64,000 bases of DNA from Breznakia pachnodae (GTDB lineage: Bacteria; Bacillota_I; Bacilli_A; Erysipelotrichales; Erysipelotrichaceae). This document shows positions 43,488 to 51,710 of this stretch, in pieces. The notes under the pieces are model-generated. The model searched no databases, was not told the DNA's origin, and was given only the letters and a program-made list of their open reading frames with translations. Each line of letters starts with the position of its first letter. The stretch's first letter is position 1. Both the position numbers and the translations under genes were made by a program. The stretch lies in assembly GCF_030814225.1 (NCBI RefSeq), contig NZ_JAUSUR010000001.1, positions 868,001 through 932,000 of the forward strand, written 5' to 3'.

Positions 43488-44318
43488 CTATAAGATTCCT
43501 AATACTCCACAGATAAATCCAATTACTACAATTCCACCAATGATATGCATAATTTTCATTTTCTTTTTCAGACAACCATAAATAATTAGAGTTGCACTCA
43601 AAGGTAATAGTTTAGGAACAATTTGATCCAAGTATTCCTGTACAATAATTTCACTTCCTGAAATCGTAAAGCTTAAAGGTGTCGAAATTTCTACCCATGC
43701 TGCAACCATACATCCTACTGCAGCTACCCCTACAATTCCAGCACAATACGTAAACAGTTCCATTTTTCCAGATGATTCTAAATCTTGCAGTAATGAACTA
43801 CCATTCTTATATCCTATTTTTAATCCAATCCATCTTGTTAAGATATTTGGTACATTGAATAATACCAATAATACAAATGGAGCTAGAATATTTCCATCCT
43901 GAGCAAACGATACAGCAATTGCACAGGCGATAATTCTAAAGATTCCCCAGAAGAAGGTATCTCCAATTCCGGATAATGGACCCATTAAAGCAACCTTAAT
44001 TGCGTTTATCGAAGTTACATCAAACTCTTTATCCTTTTTCGCAAGTTCTTCCATTGCAATAGTAATTCCCATAACAAATGGAGCAGGTGCAACAGTCATG
44101 TTAAACGCTGCCAGGTGACGATGCATCGAAGCTTTTAGTCCTTCTTCGTCATCACGATAAATCTTTTTTAATACTGGCATTAATGCATATAAGTAACCCA
44201 ATCCTTCCATTCGTTCATAGTTGAAAGAACCAAGTAATGTGAATGAACGCCAGAATACACCTCTGAAATCTTTCTTTGTTAAATTATTTTCTACACTGAT
44301 GATTTCACTTTTTGCCAT
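43488..44318 (-). CDS. PTS mannose-family IID component (operon 2)
   Basis: A 276-residue EIID membrane protein. NYERMEGLGYLYALMPVLKKIY and the segment SINAIKVALMGPLSGIGDTFFW are the family signatures, and the last hydrophobic helices are at the C-terminus. It lies four bases after IIC and before IIB, an order different from operons 1 and 3. Confidence 0.92.
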   Translation of the reverse strand: MAKSEIISVENNLTKKDFRGVFWRSFTLLGSFNYERMEGLGYLYALMPVLKKIYRDDEEGLKASMHRHLAAFNMTVAPAPFVMGITIAMEELAKKDKEFDVTSINAIKVALMGPLSGIGDTFFWGIFRIIACAIAVSFAQDGNILAPFVLLVLFNVPNILTRWIGLKIGYKNGSSLLQDLESSGKMELFTYCAGIVGVAAVGCMVAAWVEISTPLSFTISGSEIIVQEYLDQIVPKLLPLSATLIIYGCLKKKMKIMHIIGGIVVIGFICGVLGIL

Positions 44319-44321
44319 TTT

Positions 44322-45101
44322 CTAATCCTCCCACTCATCAACCACACCTGATGAGATTGTAACTGTTTTATTTTCATTTCGACGAAGCAAGTAAATAATC
44401 CATGCAATTGCAAGAGCAATCGCTGCTACTGCAATCATTGTAAGATCAGTATAAGCTGCAATTACAAACCCAAGAATCAAGAAAGGTATTAAATCCTTCT
44501 CTAATATAATGTTTAGTAATAATGCAAATCCCATCGCTGGTAAGATAGATGCTACTGCACTCAATCCATTGTTTGCCCAATCTGGTAATCCATTAACGAT
44601 TGAATCAATTGCATTGTTTCCAAAATACATAACAATAAATGTAAGTGAGAAATAAAGCAAGAATGTCAAGAATCCACATAAGTAGTGAATCATGATAATT
44701 GAACGAAAGTTAAGTTCATCAATTTTGCGTTCCGCAACTTGCATAAACCCTGAAAATCCAGTTAATAATAAAGTATTTAAAAATTGCATAATAACTGCTA
44801 CTGGTAATGCAAATACGATTGCTGATTCAGCACCAGTTCCAGTTGTGATTGCAACTGCTGCTCCAATCGTACCACCTGTACCAATATCTAACTGAGCTGT
44901 TGGTCCAATACCAGTTGCACCCATCCACATCATCTGCAATGTTGCACCTATTACTAAACCTTTTTCAACATCTCCTAAAATAAGACCTACCAAAAATCCT
45001 GTGATAACTGGCTCGCGAAGTTTACATTCACCAAGCCATCCCCCTTCCAATTGTGTTAACGCTGCAACACATCCAATTAATACTGCTTGTAAAATACTCA
45101 T
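44322..45101 (-). CDS. PTS mannose/sorbose-family IIC component (operon 2)
   Basis: A 259-residue membrane channel subunit. EPVITGFLVGLILGDVEKGLVIGATLQMMWMG is the family signature near the N-terminus. I place the start at the ATG 45101 with GGAGG about ten bases upstream; the frame stays open to 45134. First gene of operon 2. Just upstream is a 17-bp palindrome likely bound by the GntR regulator. Confidence 0.92.
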   Translation of the reverse strand: MSILQAVLIGCVAALTQLEGGWLGECKLREPVITGFLVGLILGDVEKGLVIGATLQMMWMGATGIGPTAQLDIGTGGTIGAAVAITTGTGAESAIVFALPVAVIMQFLNTLLLTGFSGFMQVAERKIDELNFRSIIMIHYLCGFLTFLLYFSLTFIVMYFGNNAIDSIVNGLPDWANNGLSAVASILPAMGFALLLNIILEKDLIPFLILGFVIAAYTDLTMIAVAAIALAIAWIIYLLRRNENKTVTISSGVVDEWED

Positions 45102-45171
45102 AGTTTTTTTCCTCCCTATAATAAGTATTTCCAACAGGGACGAGTCCTCCTTTCACCTGTTTGGTTAAATT

Positions 45172-45188
45172 GGTATACTATGTATACC
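45172..45188. promoter_or_regulatory. GntR operator upstream of PTS operon 2
   Basis: GGTATAC-TAT-GTATACC, a perfect 17-bp dyad in the only gap between the GntR gene and operon 2. Related half sites (GGTATA, TATACC) occur again upstream of the UTRA gene at 46561-46594. Confidence 0.75.
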
Positions 45189-45237
45189 TTTATACACAAT
45201 ATATACCACTTATCAAAACTAATTACAAGTAAAAAAT

Positions 45238-45260
45238 AAAAAAATCGATTTTTCAATCGA
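45238..45260 (-). terminator. Terminator of the UTRA-GntR unit
   Basis: On the minus strand TCGATT-GAAA-AATCGA with a GNRA loop, followed by a T run. It overlaps the GntR 3' end and separates it from operon 2. Confidence 0.8.
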
Positions 45261-45981
45261 CTTTTCTAGTTACATATTTGAATGATGTATACTCTGGAAG
45301 ATGATAAGATATCGTATATTCTGTCAATACATGATCTTCATCAAACCCAAAGTAATCAAACAGAAAAACATTTTTCTGTTTTGGTAATTTTAATAACGAT
45401 ACATATTCCTCTGGTATTTTTTCAATCTTTAGATAAGATACCAATTTATAAGGACGATGTCCCTGTTCCTCCATATAATCATATAATGATTCATCAACAA
45501 AATTGAATCGTTCAGCATCTTTAAACAGATTACAGGGAATATATGTTTTCTGAATTGCATAAGGCTCATCATTAATCAGAGACAAACGAATCAGTTCATA
45601 AACTTTATCACTATCAGGAAAGAAATCTCTAAACTGATCAGAAGTATCAATTTTCTTAAAAGATAAAATCTCTCTGGAAGACTTTAAACCTTTTTGACGA
45701 ATCTGCATACTCAAACTAATTAAAGAAGTATCTCCAAGTTCAACTTTCCGCTGAACTTCTGGAACTTTCATAATGTAAGTTCCTCTTCCTCGCTGTGCCG
45801 ACAACACACCTTCTTCCTCTAACAGCTTCAACGACTTACGTACCGTCATTCTACTGATTCCATATTGTTCAGCCATTTCACGTTCTGACTTCAGACGCTC
45901 TCCAACCTTCATTTCACCCTTTGCAATCTTAGTTTTTATATTATCCGCTAATTGTTCATACAATGTTTCTGGTCTATTCAT
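45253..45981 (-). CDS. GntR-family regulator, HutC/UTRA subfamily
   Basis: A 242-residue regulator. The winged helix at about 5-72 has YEQLADNIKTKIAKGEMKVGERLKSEREMAEQYGISRMTVRKSLKLLEEEGVLSAQRGRGTYI. The UTRA effector domain follows (about 90-235). Such proteins respond to phosphorylated sugars such as GlcNAc-6-P. It lies upstream of PTS operon 2 and overlaps a stand-alone UTRA gene by eight bases. GGTATAC palindromes at both promoters suggest it represses the PTS operon and its own unit. Confidence 0.92.
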   Translation of the reverse strand: MNRPETLYEQLADNIKTKIAKGEMKVGERLKSEREMAEQYGISRMTVRKSLKLLEEEGVLSAQRGRGTYIMKVPEVQRKVELGDTSLISLSMQIRQKGLKSSREILSFKKIDTSDQFRDFFPDSDKVYELIRLSLINDEPYAIQKTYIPCNLFKDAERFNFVDESLYDYMEEQGHRPYKLVSYLKIEKIPEEYVSLLKLPKQKNVFLFDYFGFDEDHVLTEYTISYHLPEYTSFKYVTRKVD

Positions 45982-46498
45982 AAGGTGTCACACTCCTAAA
46001 ACGATAAAAACTTGGTAAGGATACAAGTTCAAAGTATTCAAGTGGACTCACCTTGGAATCTATATAACTCTTTCCCTTTATCAATAACACTTCATTATCT
46101 TCATCAAGTTCTAATAATTCAGCTTCCTCCTCTGTTGCATCAACTATTAAAATCTCTTCTTCACTTTTATTGGTAGACAATCCATATTGTTCTCTTAACA
46201 CGACATAAAATGATTCATTCTCAAAATCGTGATGTTCAATTCCTTCTACCATTGCATAGTCTATATATGTTTTTTCAATCGACCGTGGTTTTCCTTCCAC
46301 ATAACGAATCTTTTGTAGACAAAAAACTTTACTGGCAATTGCTATATCCAACTGTTTGCTAATTCTTCTATTTGCTTCAATTACTTCACACTCTAACACT
46401 CGATATTCATAACTTAATTTTTGTGCTTTAATCGCATCAGTAACCGAAGAAAAATGTTCCAACTCTTTTAATACAAAAACATTGTTCTTACTTTCCAT
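45974..46498 (-). CDS. Stand-alone UTRA domain protein without DNA-binding domain
   Basis: A 174-residue protein that corresponds to a UTRA effector domain only. AKLSYEY-type N-terminal strand, QLDIAIASKVFCLQKIRYVEGKPRSIEKTYIDYAMV, and a C-terminal YIDSKVSPLEYFELVSLPSFYRFR match the domain in HutC/GntR proteins, but the winged helix is absent. GAGGTGA lies three bases before the ATG, and no helix-turn-helix remains upstream, so this looks like a real start rather than a broken gene. It overlaps the full GntR gene by eight bases. I infer that it may dimerise with the GntR protein or bind its effector. Confidence 0.8.
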   Translation of the reverse strand: MESKNNVFVLKELEHFSSVTDAIKAQKLSYEYRVLECEVIEANRRISKQLDIAIASKVFCLQKIRYVEGKPRSIEKTYIDYAMVEGIEHHDFENESFYVVLREQYGLSTNKSEEEILIVDATEEEAELLELDEDNEVLLIKGKSYIDSKVSPLEYFELVSLPSFYRFRSVTPYE

Positions 46499-46560
46499 AA
46501 GTCACCTCAGTTTATCATTTGATAATACTACTTTCATGTGCATTATATCACGCAAAACAA

Positions 46561-46594
46561 AATTGGTATAGTGTGAAATGGTTATATACCAATT
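46561..46594. promoter_or_regulatory. GntR operator upstream of the UTRA-GntR unit
   Basis: AATTGGTATA (46561-46570) and TATACCAATT (46585-46594) are perfect inverted arms with a 14-bp gap. The half sites match those of the palindrome before PTS operon 2. Confidence 0.65.
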
Positions 46595-46614
46595 TTCTAT
46601 ATTTAAAAGAAAAA

Positions 46615-46638
46615 CAATGTAATTTACGAATTACATTG
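46615..46638 (-). terminator. Terminator of PTS operon 3
   Basis: CAATGTAATT (46615-46624) and AATTACATTG (46629-46638) around TACG; the minus strand continues with TTTTTCTTTT. It overlaps the end of the PQ-loop-like gene. Confidence 0.85.
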
Positions 46639-46923
46639 CTGTTTCTCTCTTAATTTATCTAGTCTACTATTTCTGAAATACAGAATCATATCAAATGATA
46701 CTGTAAGCAGATTTATAATATAAAATACGAATACATAAGTAAGTTCATCTGATAATAATTTTCCAGTAGTTCCAAAGATATAACCTGCCCATATAAATAA
46801 GGTAAAAATTATACTTTTTCCCTTTGCTGTTCTTGATTTCCATGATTTATAAATGGAAATTGGCCAAGAGATTCCAAACGACACTACCATTAACATCTCA
46901 AAAATCTCCGCAATAGTAATCAC
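46624..46923 (-). CDS. Small PQ-loop/SemiSWEET-like membrane protein in PTS operon 3
   Basis: A 99-residue protein with three membrane segments. SFGISWPISIYKSWKSRTAKGKS, with W-P-x-x-x-x-x-K/S-W-K-S-R-T-A-x-G, resembles the PQ-loop of SWEET/SemiSWEET sugar carriers, which also have three helices per unit. The start is a GTG at 46923 with a poorly spaced AAGGGG; no better start exists in frame. It is the last gene before the operon 3 terminator, 32 bp after IID. A role as a sugar facilitator or PTS accessory is inferred. Confidence 0.65.
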   Translation of the reverse strand: MITIAEIFEMLMVVSFGISWPISIYKSWKSRTAKGKSIIFTLFIWAGYIFGTTGKLLSDELTYVFVFYIINLLTVSFDMILYFRNSRLDKLREKQQCNS

Positions 46924-46955
46924 CCCTTCCCATACATAATCTTAGTGTATTAATT

Positions 46956-47792
46956 TTAGAAAATACCAAAGAATGCACCTGCTAGGGCAAATACTACTGT
47001 AAGCATAATAAGTACAATTGGATTTTTTCCTTTACGCAAAATCATGAAACATCCTAATGTATATAGAAGTGGTAATAGTTTTGGCATGATGGTATCAAAC
47101 AGTTGTGTCTGTAAATCAAGTTCAACTTCACCAGCATGAATAATATAAGCAACATTGATTCTTACACTCTTCGCAATTAGTGCACCAACAACTGCCAATC
47201 CTACAATTGATGCAGCTCTTGATACTTTCTTCGTACTCTCACTAAGTAAAGAAATTGCCTTTACTCCCATATCATATCCTAGTTTCATTAATCCAATCTT
47301 AGCTGCAAGATATGGAATGTTGTATAGAAGTAAGAAAATAAATGGTCCCATGACATTTCCTTCTAAGGCTAATGATGAACCAATACCTGCTGCAATTGGT
47401 AATAAAGTTAAGAAGAATAAAGCATCTCCTATTCCACCTAGTGGACCCATAAGCGCGACCTTAATTCCTTGAATTACACTTGGATCTTCTTTTCCTTCTT
47501 CCATTGCGATAATAATTCCCTGTACAAGTGTTACCAATTGCGGACTTGTATTAAAGAATTGCATATGGTTGGATAATGCGATTGCAAGGTCTTGATCATT
47601 CTGGTGAATTTTCTTTAATCCAGGAATTAGAGAATACGTCCATCCTCCACCTTGCATACGTTCATAGTTGAATGACCCCTGCAGTAAATTACTACGCCAA
47701 ATCATTTTATTAATTTCTTTTTTTGTTACTTTATTTGGTGTCTTATCCTGATATGTCATAGAACCAAAATCTTGTTTAATATTAGATTCCAT
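46956..47792 (-). CDS. PTS mannose-family IID component (operon 3)
   Basis: A 278-residue EIID. The MIWRSNLLQGSFNYERMQGGGWTYSLIPGLKKIH and VIQGIKVALMGPLGGIGDALFF segments identify the family. It overlaps the IIC end by 11 bases and has GAGGAGG in the IIC coding region. No IIA gene is present in this operon. Confidence 0.92.
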   Translation of the reverse strand: MESNIKQDFGSMTYQDKTPNKVTKKEINKMIWRSNLLQGSFNYERMQGGGWTYSLIPGLKKIHQNDQDLAIALSNHMQFFNTSPQLVTLVQGIIIAMEEGKEDPSVIQGIKVALMGPLGGIGDALFFLTLLPIAAGIGSSLALEGNVMGPFIFLLLYNIPYLAAKIGLMKLGYDMGVKAISLLSESTKKVSRAASIVGLAVVGALIAKSVRINVAYIIHAGEVELDLQTQLFDTIMPKLLPLLYTLGCFMILRKGKNPIVLIMLTVVFALAGAFFGIF

Positions 47793-48558
47793 TTGAGAAG
47801 TCCTCCTCTACAACTGGTGCTGGCTTCGCCTTATCACCATTATTAGAAATACCATAGTCATATGCAGCGATTGCGATTGCAAGTGCTGCAATTGCCAATG
47901 TATCAAGTTCTAAATATGCAGCCAATACAAATCCCACAATAAAGAATGGAATATAAGATGTCTTCCACATAATCTTTAATAACATTGCAAATCCTACTGC
48001 TGGCATCATCCCTCCTGCAGTACTAAGTCCATTGATTACCCATTGTGGTAAAGAAGATACTACTTCTGCTGCTTGTTCTGAACCAAAGTAAATACAACTG
48101 AATGCAATAACAAAGTATAATACAAATAATAATACTGGTAATAAAAAGTTTAATCTTTCAATTCCTTTTGTATCTGCTTTATTTGCATATTCATCAAAGC
48201 GATGCATAATTGGAGACATTGCTGTATATAAAAGCGTAATAATTGCTTGCAATGCAACTGCAAATGGCACTGCCAATCCTACAGAAACCTGTGGATCTGA
48301 CTTTGTGATAATTGCCAGAGCAACCCCAATAATTCCACCAATAACAACGTTTGGTGGTTGTGCACCAGCAAGCGCTACTGCACCTGCCCAAACTAATTCT
48401 AATGTAGCACCAGTAATCAAACCAGTGGTAACATCCCCTAAAATTAACCCTACTACTAATCCTGTAACAATCGGTCTATGAAAGTGGAATTGAAATATTA
48501 GTTTCTCAACTCCTGCAAATCCTGCCCATAAACCGATTAATAATGCATTTATTAACAT
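47782..48558 (-). CDS. PTS mannose/sorbose-family IIC component (operon 3)
   Basis: A 258-residue channel subunit with FHFHRPIVTGLVVGLILGDVTTGLITGATLELVW as the signature and about seven membrane segments. AGGAGG precedes the ATG. It is followed by IID with overlap. Confidence 0.92.
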   Translation of the reverse strand: MLINALLIGLWAGFAGVEKLIFQFHFHRPIVTGLVVGLILGDVTTGLITGATLELVWAGAVALAGAQPPNVVIGGIIGVALAIITKSDPQVSVGLAVPFAVALQAIITLLYTAMSPIMHRFDEYANKADTKGIERLNFLLPVLLFVLYFVIAFSCIYFGSEQAAEVVSSLPQWVINGLSTAGGMMPAVGFAMLLKIMWKTSYIPFFIVGFVLAAYLELDTLAIAALAIAIAAYDYGISNNGDKAKPAPVVEEDFSNGI

Positions 48559-48579
48559 ACATTTTCCTCCTTATGGAAA

Positions 48580-49056
48580 TTAAATTAAGTTAAAAATATC
48601 TTGTTTCTTTTCTCCAGGTATTCCCTGTACAAATAAATCTACATTAAATTCTTTAATTTTCTTAAACACTTCAATATCGGCATCATCCACACTAACTGTA
48701 GGCGCAACTTGTTTCTTCCCCTCTTTGTAGTGCATGTTTCCAATATTAACCTGTTCCAGCTGTACTCCATTTTCTAAGAGTCTTAATACATCCTGTGGTG
48801 TTTTCACCACAATGAAAATCTTTTGATGAGGTGCAGCCTTATCAATGATCTGACTTGTTCTTTCAATTGTGAAGAAACGAATACCAATTGTATCTGGTAA
48901 TACCATCTTCATTAATTGTTGCTGTACATCATCAGTGGCAACATCATCATTCGCTACGATTACTAGATTAGCAGCCAATGTATTTGCCCAAGTAACTCCT
49001 ACCTGTCCATGAACCAAGCGGTTATCAATTCTTGTCATAAGTATATTTGGTGTCAT
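48580..49056 (-). CDS. PTS mannose-family IIB component (operon 3)
   Basis: A 158-residue phosphocarrier with H16 in IDNRLVHGQVGVTW, and EQVNIGNMHYKEGKKQV as the loop. First PTS gene after nagA (105 bp gap), so it may be transcribed with nagA. GAAGGAG lies before the ATG. The linkage to nagA suggests that the imported sugar is N-acetylated, such as GlcNAc or GalNAc, as in Aga systems. Confidence 0.92.
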   Translation of the reverse strand: MTPNILMTRIDNRLVHGQVGVTWANTLAANLVIVANDDVATDDVQQQLMKMVLPDTIGIRFFTIERTSQIIDKAAPHQKIFIVVKTPQDVLRLLENGVQLEQVNIGNMHYKEGKKQVAPTVSVDDADIEVFKKIKEFNVDLFVQGIPGEKKQDIFNLI

Positions 49057-49161
49057 TTCTTTTTTCTCCTTCCAAATAATTTATCTGCATGCAAATATTC
49101 TAAGTCCTATCACTACCTCCTTCATTCTCCTTTTATTTAATAGCTAGCTATAAAAAGATAT

Positions 49162-50325
49162 TTATTTAGAGTAAACCACAATTCCGTCTACAATTGTTTC
49201 TAACACATCAAATTGCTTATTTACTACAGTAAAATCCGCAATATATTTTTCTTTGATATATCCATATTGGTTTCCAATTCCCAATAAGTGAGCAGGATTA
49301 CAAGTGACTGCATTGATTGCCATTTCTAAAGGAAGTTTTGCTTCATCAATCAAATTACGTACCATAACATTTAATCGATTGGTACTTCCAGCAAGACTAC
49401 CTGTTTCCAGTCTCACAACATTATGCTCATCAATTACAATGTTCACCCCTTTATCTGGTTTTGGATAAATACCAGGTTCACATCCTTTTGCCCAGATAGA
49501 ATCGGTTACTGCAATCAGGTGATCTTTTCCTTTGGCTTTTCCTAAAATTCTTACTGCATTAAAATCAACATGCACACCATCTGCAATCACTTCAGCATAT
49601 GCATCTTCAATATCCATTGCTGCTCCAACTACTCCAGGTTCACGATGATGCAATCCACTCATTCCATTAAAGGTATGAACGAAACTCTTCGCTCCTGCTT
49701 CTACTGCTTCTTTTGCTTGTTGATAAGTTGCTGCTGAATGCCCAATTGCAACAACTACTCCATGCTCAGTACAGTACTTTGTCATTTCATAATTTTCATC
49801 ATTCTCTGGAGCGATTGTAATCATCTTAATATGATTATTGCTCATCTCTTGCCATTTCTTAAATGTCTCTACATTTGGCTTTAATAATAATTTGGGATTA
49901 TGAGAACCACGATACTTCTCTGAAATCATTGGTCCTTCTAAATGCATTCCTAATATTTTCGCTCCATCATATTTACTATCAATGAACGCCCCTAACATTC
50001 TATAAGATTCCTCAAGTGCATCAAAGAATGCTGTTGAAGTTGTTGGTAAAAATCTAGTAATTCCTTCTTGTGGTAAATAATTCGCCCACTTACTTAAAAA
50101 TTCAAAATCCGCATGATTGGCATCTCCTCCTAAACATCCATGATCGTGAATATCAATAAATCCTGGTAGTATGTAATTCTCCCCATAATCTGCCGTAGGT
50201 CGAATCATTCCATAGGGATGTATTTTAATAATTTTATTTCCCTTAATTTCCAGCTGTGCTTCTTGAAAAGATTCATCAATCCATACATTTTTACTTTGAA
50301 TAATCTTTATTCCATCCATCAACAT
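49162..50325 (-). CDS. nagA: N-acetylglucosamine-6-phosphate deacetylase
   Basis: Removes acetate from GlcNAc-6-P (or GalNAc-6-P in AgaA relatives). About 388 residues. Metal and active-site motifs: PGFIDIHDHGCLGGDA, HLEGPMISEKYRGSHNP, VAIGHSAATYQQA, FVHTFNGMSGLHHREPG, and LIAVTDSIWAKG. The start at 50325 has AAGGGGG about nine bases upstream; earlier in-frame starts lie before that site. It is divergent from a LysR gene across a long dyad and precedes PTS genes IIB-IIC-IID. Confidence 0.94.
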   Translation of the reverse strand: MLMDGIKIIQSKNVWIDESFQEAQLEIKGNKIIKIHPYGMIRPTADYGENYILPGFIDIHDHGCLGGDANHADFEFLSKWANYLPQEGITRFLPTTSTAFFDALEESYRMLGAFIDSKYDGAKILGMHLEGPMISEKYRGSHNPKLLLKPNVETFKKWQEMSNNHIKMITIAPENDENYEMTKYCTEHGVVVAIGHSAATYQQAKEAVEAGAKSFVHTFNGMSGLHHREPGVVGAAMDIEDAYAEVIADGVHVDFNAVRILGKAKGKDHLIAVTDSIWAKGCEPGIYPKPDKGVNIVIDEHNVVRLETGSLAGSTNRLNVMVRNLIDEAKLPLEMAINAVTCNPAHLLGIGNQYGYIKEKYIADFTVVNKQFDVLETIVDGIVVYSK

Positions 50326-50393
50326 TATTTCATCCCCCTTGTATAGTTTCATTATACGTTTACCTAACCATTCCGTCTAATACATAAATTTTT

Positions 50394-50425
50394 ATATATT
50401 CATAACTTTTTTGATATGAATATAT
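50394..50425. promoter_or_regulatory. Dyad between nagA and lysR, candidate LysR site
   Basis: ATATATTCATA (50394-50404) and TATGAATATAT (50415-50425) are perfect 11-bp arms with a 10-bp centre. The position between divergent genes fits a LysR-type control site. Confidence 0.6.
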
Positions 50426-50492
50426 TTTCTTTTTCGTATTTTAACTATATAATAGGATTATAGTATCATCATATATAGAAATGGGGCAAATA

Positions 50493-51359
50493 ATGAAAAT
50501 TAGTCAACTGAAACTATTTAAGACAATTGCAGAATACGAACACATTACAAACGCTGCAAAAGACTTACATGTTGCTCAACCTGCGTTAAGTAAAACAATT
50601 AAAGAATTAGAAAATGAACTTGGTGTTCCTTTGTTTGATCGTATTGGTAAAGGAATCATTTTAAACGAGAATGGTAAAATATTATTAAAGTATACAAATA
50701 AAATTTTAAATGAGTTGGAGAATATTGTATTGGAAATTAATGAGCATAATGAAAAAATAGAAAACGAAATTACCCTTTCAATGCAAATAGCTACCAAACT
50801 TTTACCAGAAATTCTATCAACTTTTCATACCAAGTATCCAGATATTAAAGTATCCGTGATTCAGGAAGAAGGTGGAGATATTCAGTTGTTTGCAAGTTCT
50901 CTACCAGTCGATTATGAAAATAGTGTTATGTTATTAAAGGAAAATCTACTATTAGCACTTCCTATGGACCATCCGCTGGCAAATCAAAAACATGTTTCAT
51001 TAAAGATGTTGAAGGATGCAGACTTCATCAGTCTTTCCAGAAGTAAGAGTTTAGGACAATTAACTTCTGAATATTGTAATCGGGTTGGTTTCAATCCAAA
51101 CATCGCTTTAGAAAGTGATAGTCCATCCATTGTTCGTGATTTGGTAAAACTGGGACTTGGCGTATCATTAGTTCCTGAGATATCATGGAGAGACATTGAT
51201 GATGATAAAATCAAGCTACTTAAAATTGATGAACCTACCTGTATTCGATATTTCTATCTTTCATGGAATGAAAACAAGTATCAAAGAAAGGCATTAGTTT
51301 TATTCAGAAATCATATTATTGAGTTCTTTAAACAACAACAAAATCCAAGCGATTACTAA
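50493..51359 (+). CDS. LysR-family transcriptional regulator
   Basis: A 288-residue regulator. The N-terminal winged helix MKISQLKLFKTIAEYEHITNAAKDLHVAQPALSKTIKELENELGVPLFDR is canonical. The ligand domain is GltC-like (SLPVDYENSVMLLKENLLLALPMDHPLA and LVKLGLGVSLVPEISW). Start at 50493, the usual MKI start; an in-frame ATG at 50481 would put the GGGG inside the gene. Divergent from nagA, so it likely controls nagA and PTS operon 3. Confidence 0.9.
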   Translation: MKISQLKLFKTIAEYEHITNAAKDLHVAQPALSKTIKELENELGVPLFDRIGKGIILNENGKILLKYTNKILNELENIVLEINEHNEKIENEITLSMQIATKLLPEILSTFHTKYPDIKVSVIQEEGGDIQLFASSLPVDYENSVMLLKENLLLALPMDHPLANQKHVSLKMLKDADFISLSRSKSLGQLTSEYCNRVGFNPNIALESDSPSIVRDLVKLGLGVSLVPEISWRDIDDDKIKLLKIDEPTCIRYFYLSWNENKYQRKALVLFRNHIIEFFKQQQNPSDY

Positions 51360-51381
51360 AAGGCACAATGTGTCTTTTTTA
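51354..51381 (+). terminator. Terminator of the LysR gene
   Basis: AAAAGGCAC/GTGTCTTTT hairpin with a three-base loop, then TTAG. It overlaps the stop codon. Confidence 0.65.
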
Positions 51382-51508
51382 GTATACTAATGGTTGATTT
51401 CACTCCATAAAGTAGAGACCTACTCCATTGTTAATTTATGCATGGAATCTTACAATTTATAGAGAGTCAAAATATTGATTCGTCACTATAGTTTAAAGGA
51501 GATTAACT

Positions 51509-51706
51509 ATGACATTACATGACATACTTCCGTTCTTAATACCATTAATTATTGTAGAAGCAATTTTACTAATTATCACATTAAGACATATCTTAACTCA
51601 CAATCACTATAAACGAGGAAATCGCGTTCTATGGATTATTATCTCAATTGTAGGAGTTCAATTCATTGGTCCTATCTTATATTTTGTTTTTGGAAGAGAG
51701 GACTAA
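51509..51706 (+). CDS. PLDc_N-domain small membrane protein (YxlE-like)
   Basis: A 65-residue protein with two membrane helices and the PLDc_N pattern HNHYKRGNRVLWIIISIVGVQFIGPILYFVFGRED. The ending GPILYFVFGR is diagnostic. AAAGGAG lies before the ATG. In Bacillus subtilis YxlE is encoded with ABC genes yxlFG as a modulator of sigma-Y, and the same order occurs here, but no sigma gene is adjacent. Confidence 0.85.
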   Translation: MTLHDILPFLIPLIIVEAILLIITLRHILTHNHYKRGNRVLWIIISIVGVQFIGPILYFVFGRED

Positions 51707-51710
51707 ACAA

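Noticed and set aside
45974-46498. UTRA gene as a frameshifted GntR gene
   Set aside because: A well-spaced ribosome site precedes the ATG and no helix-turn-helix coding sequence remains upstream in any frame.
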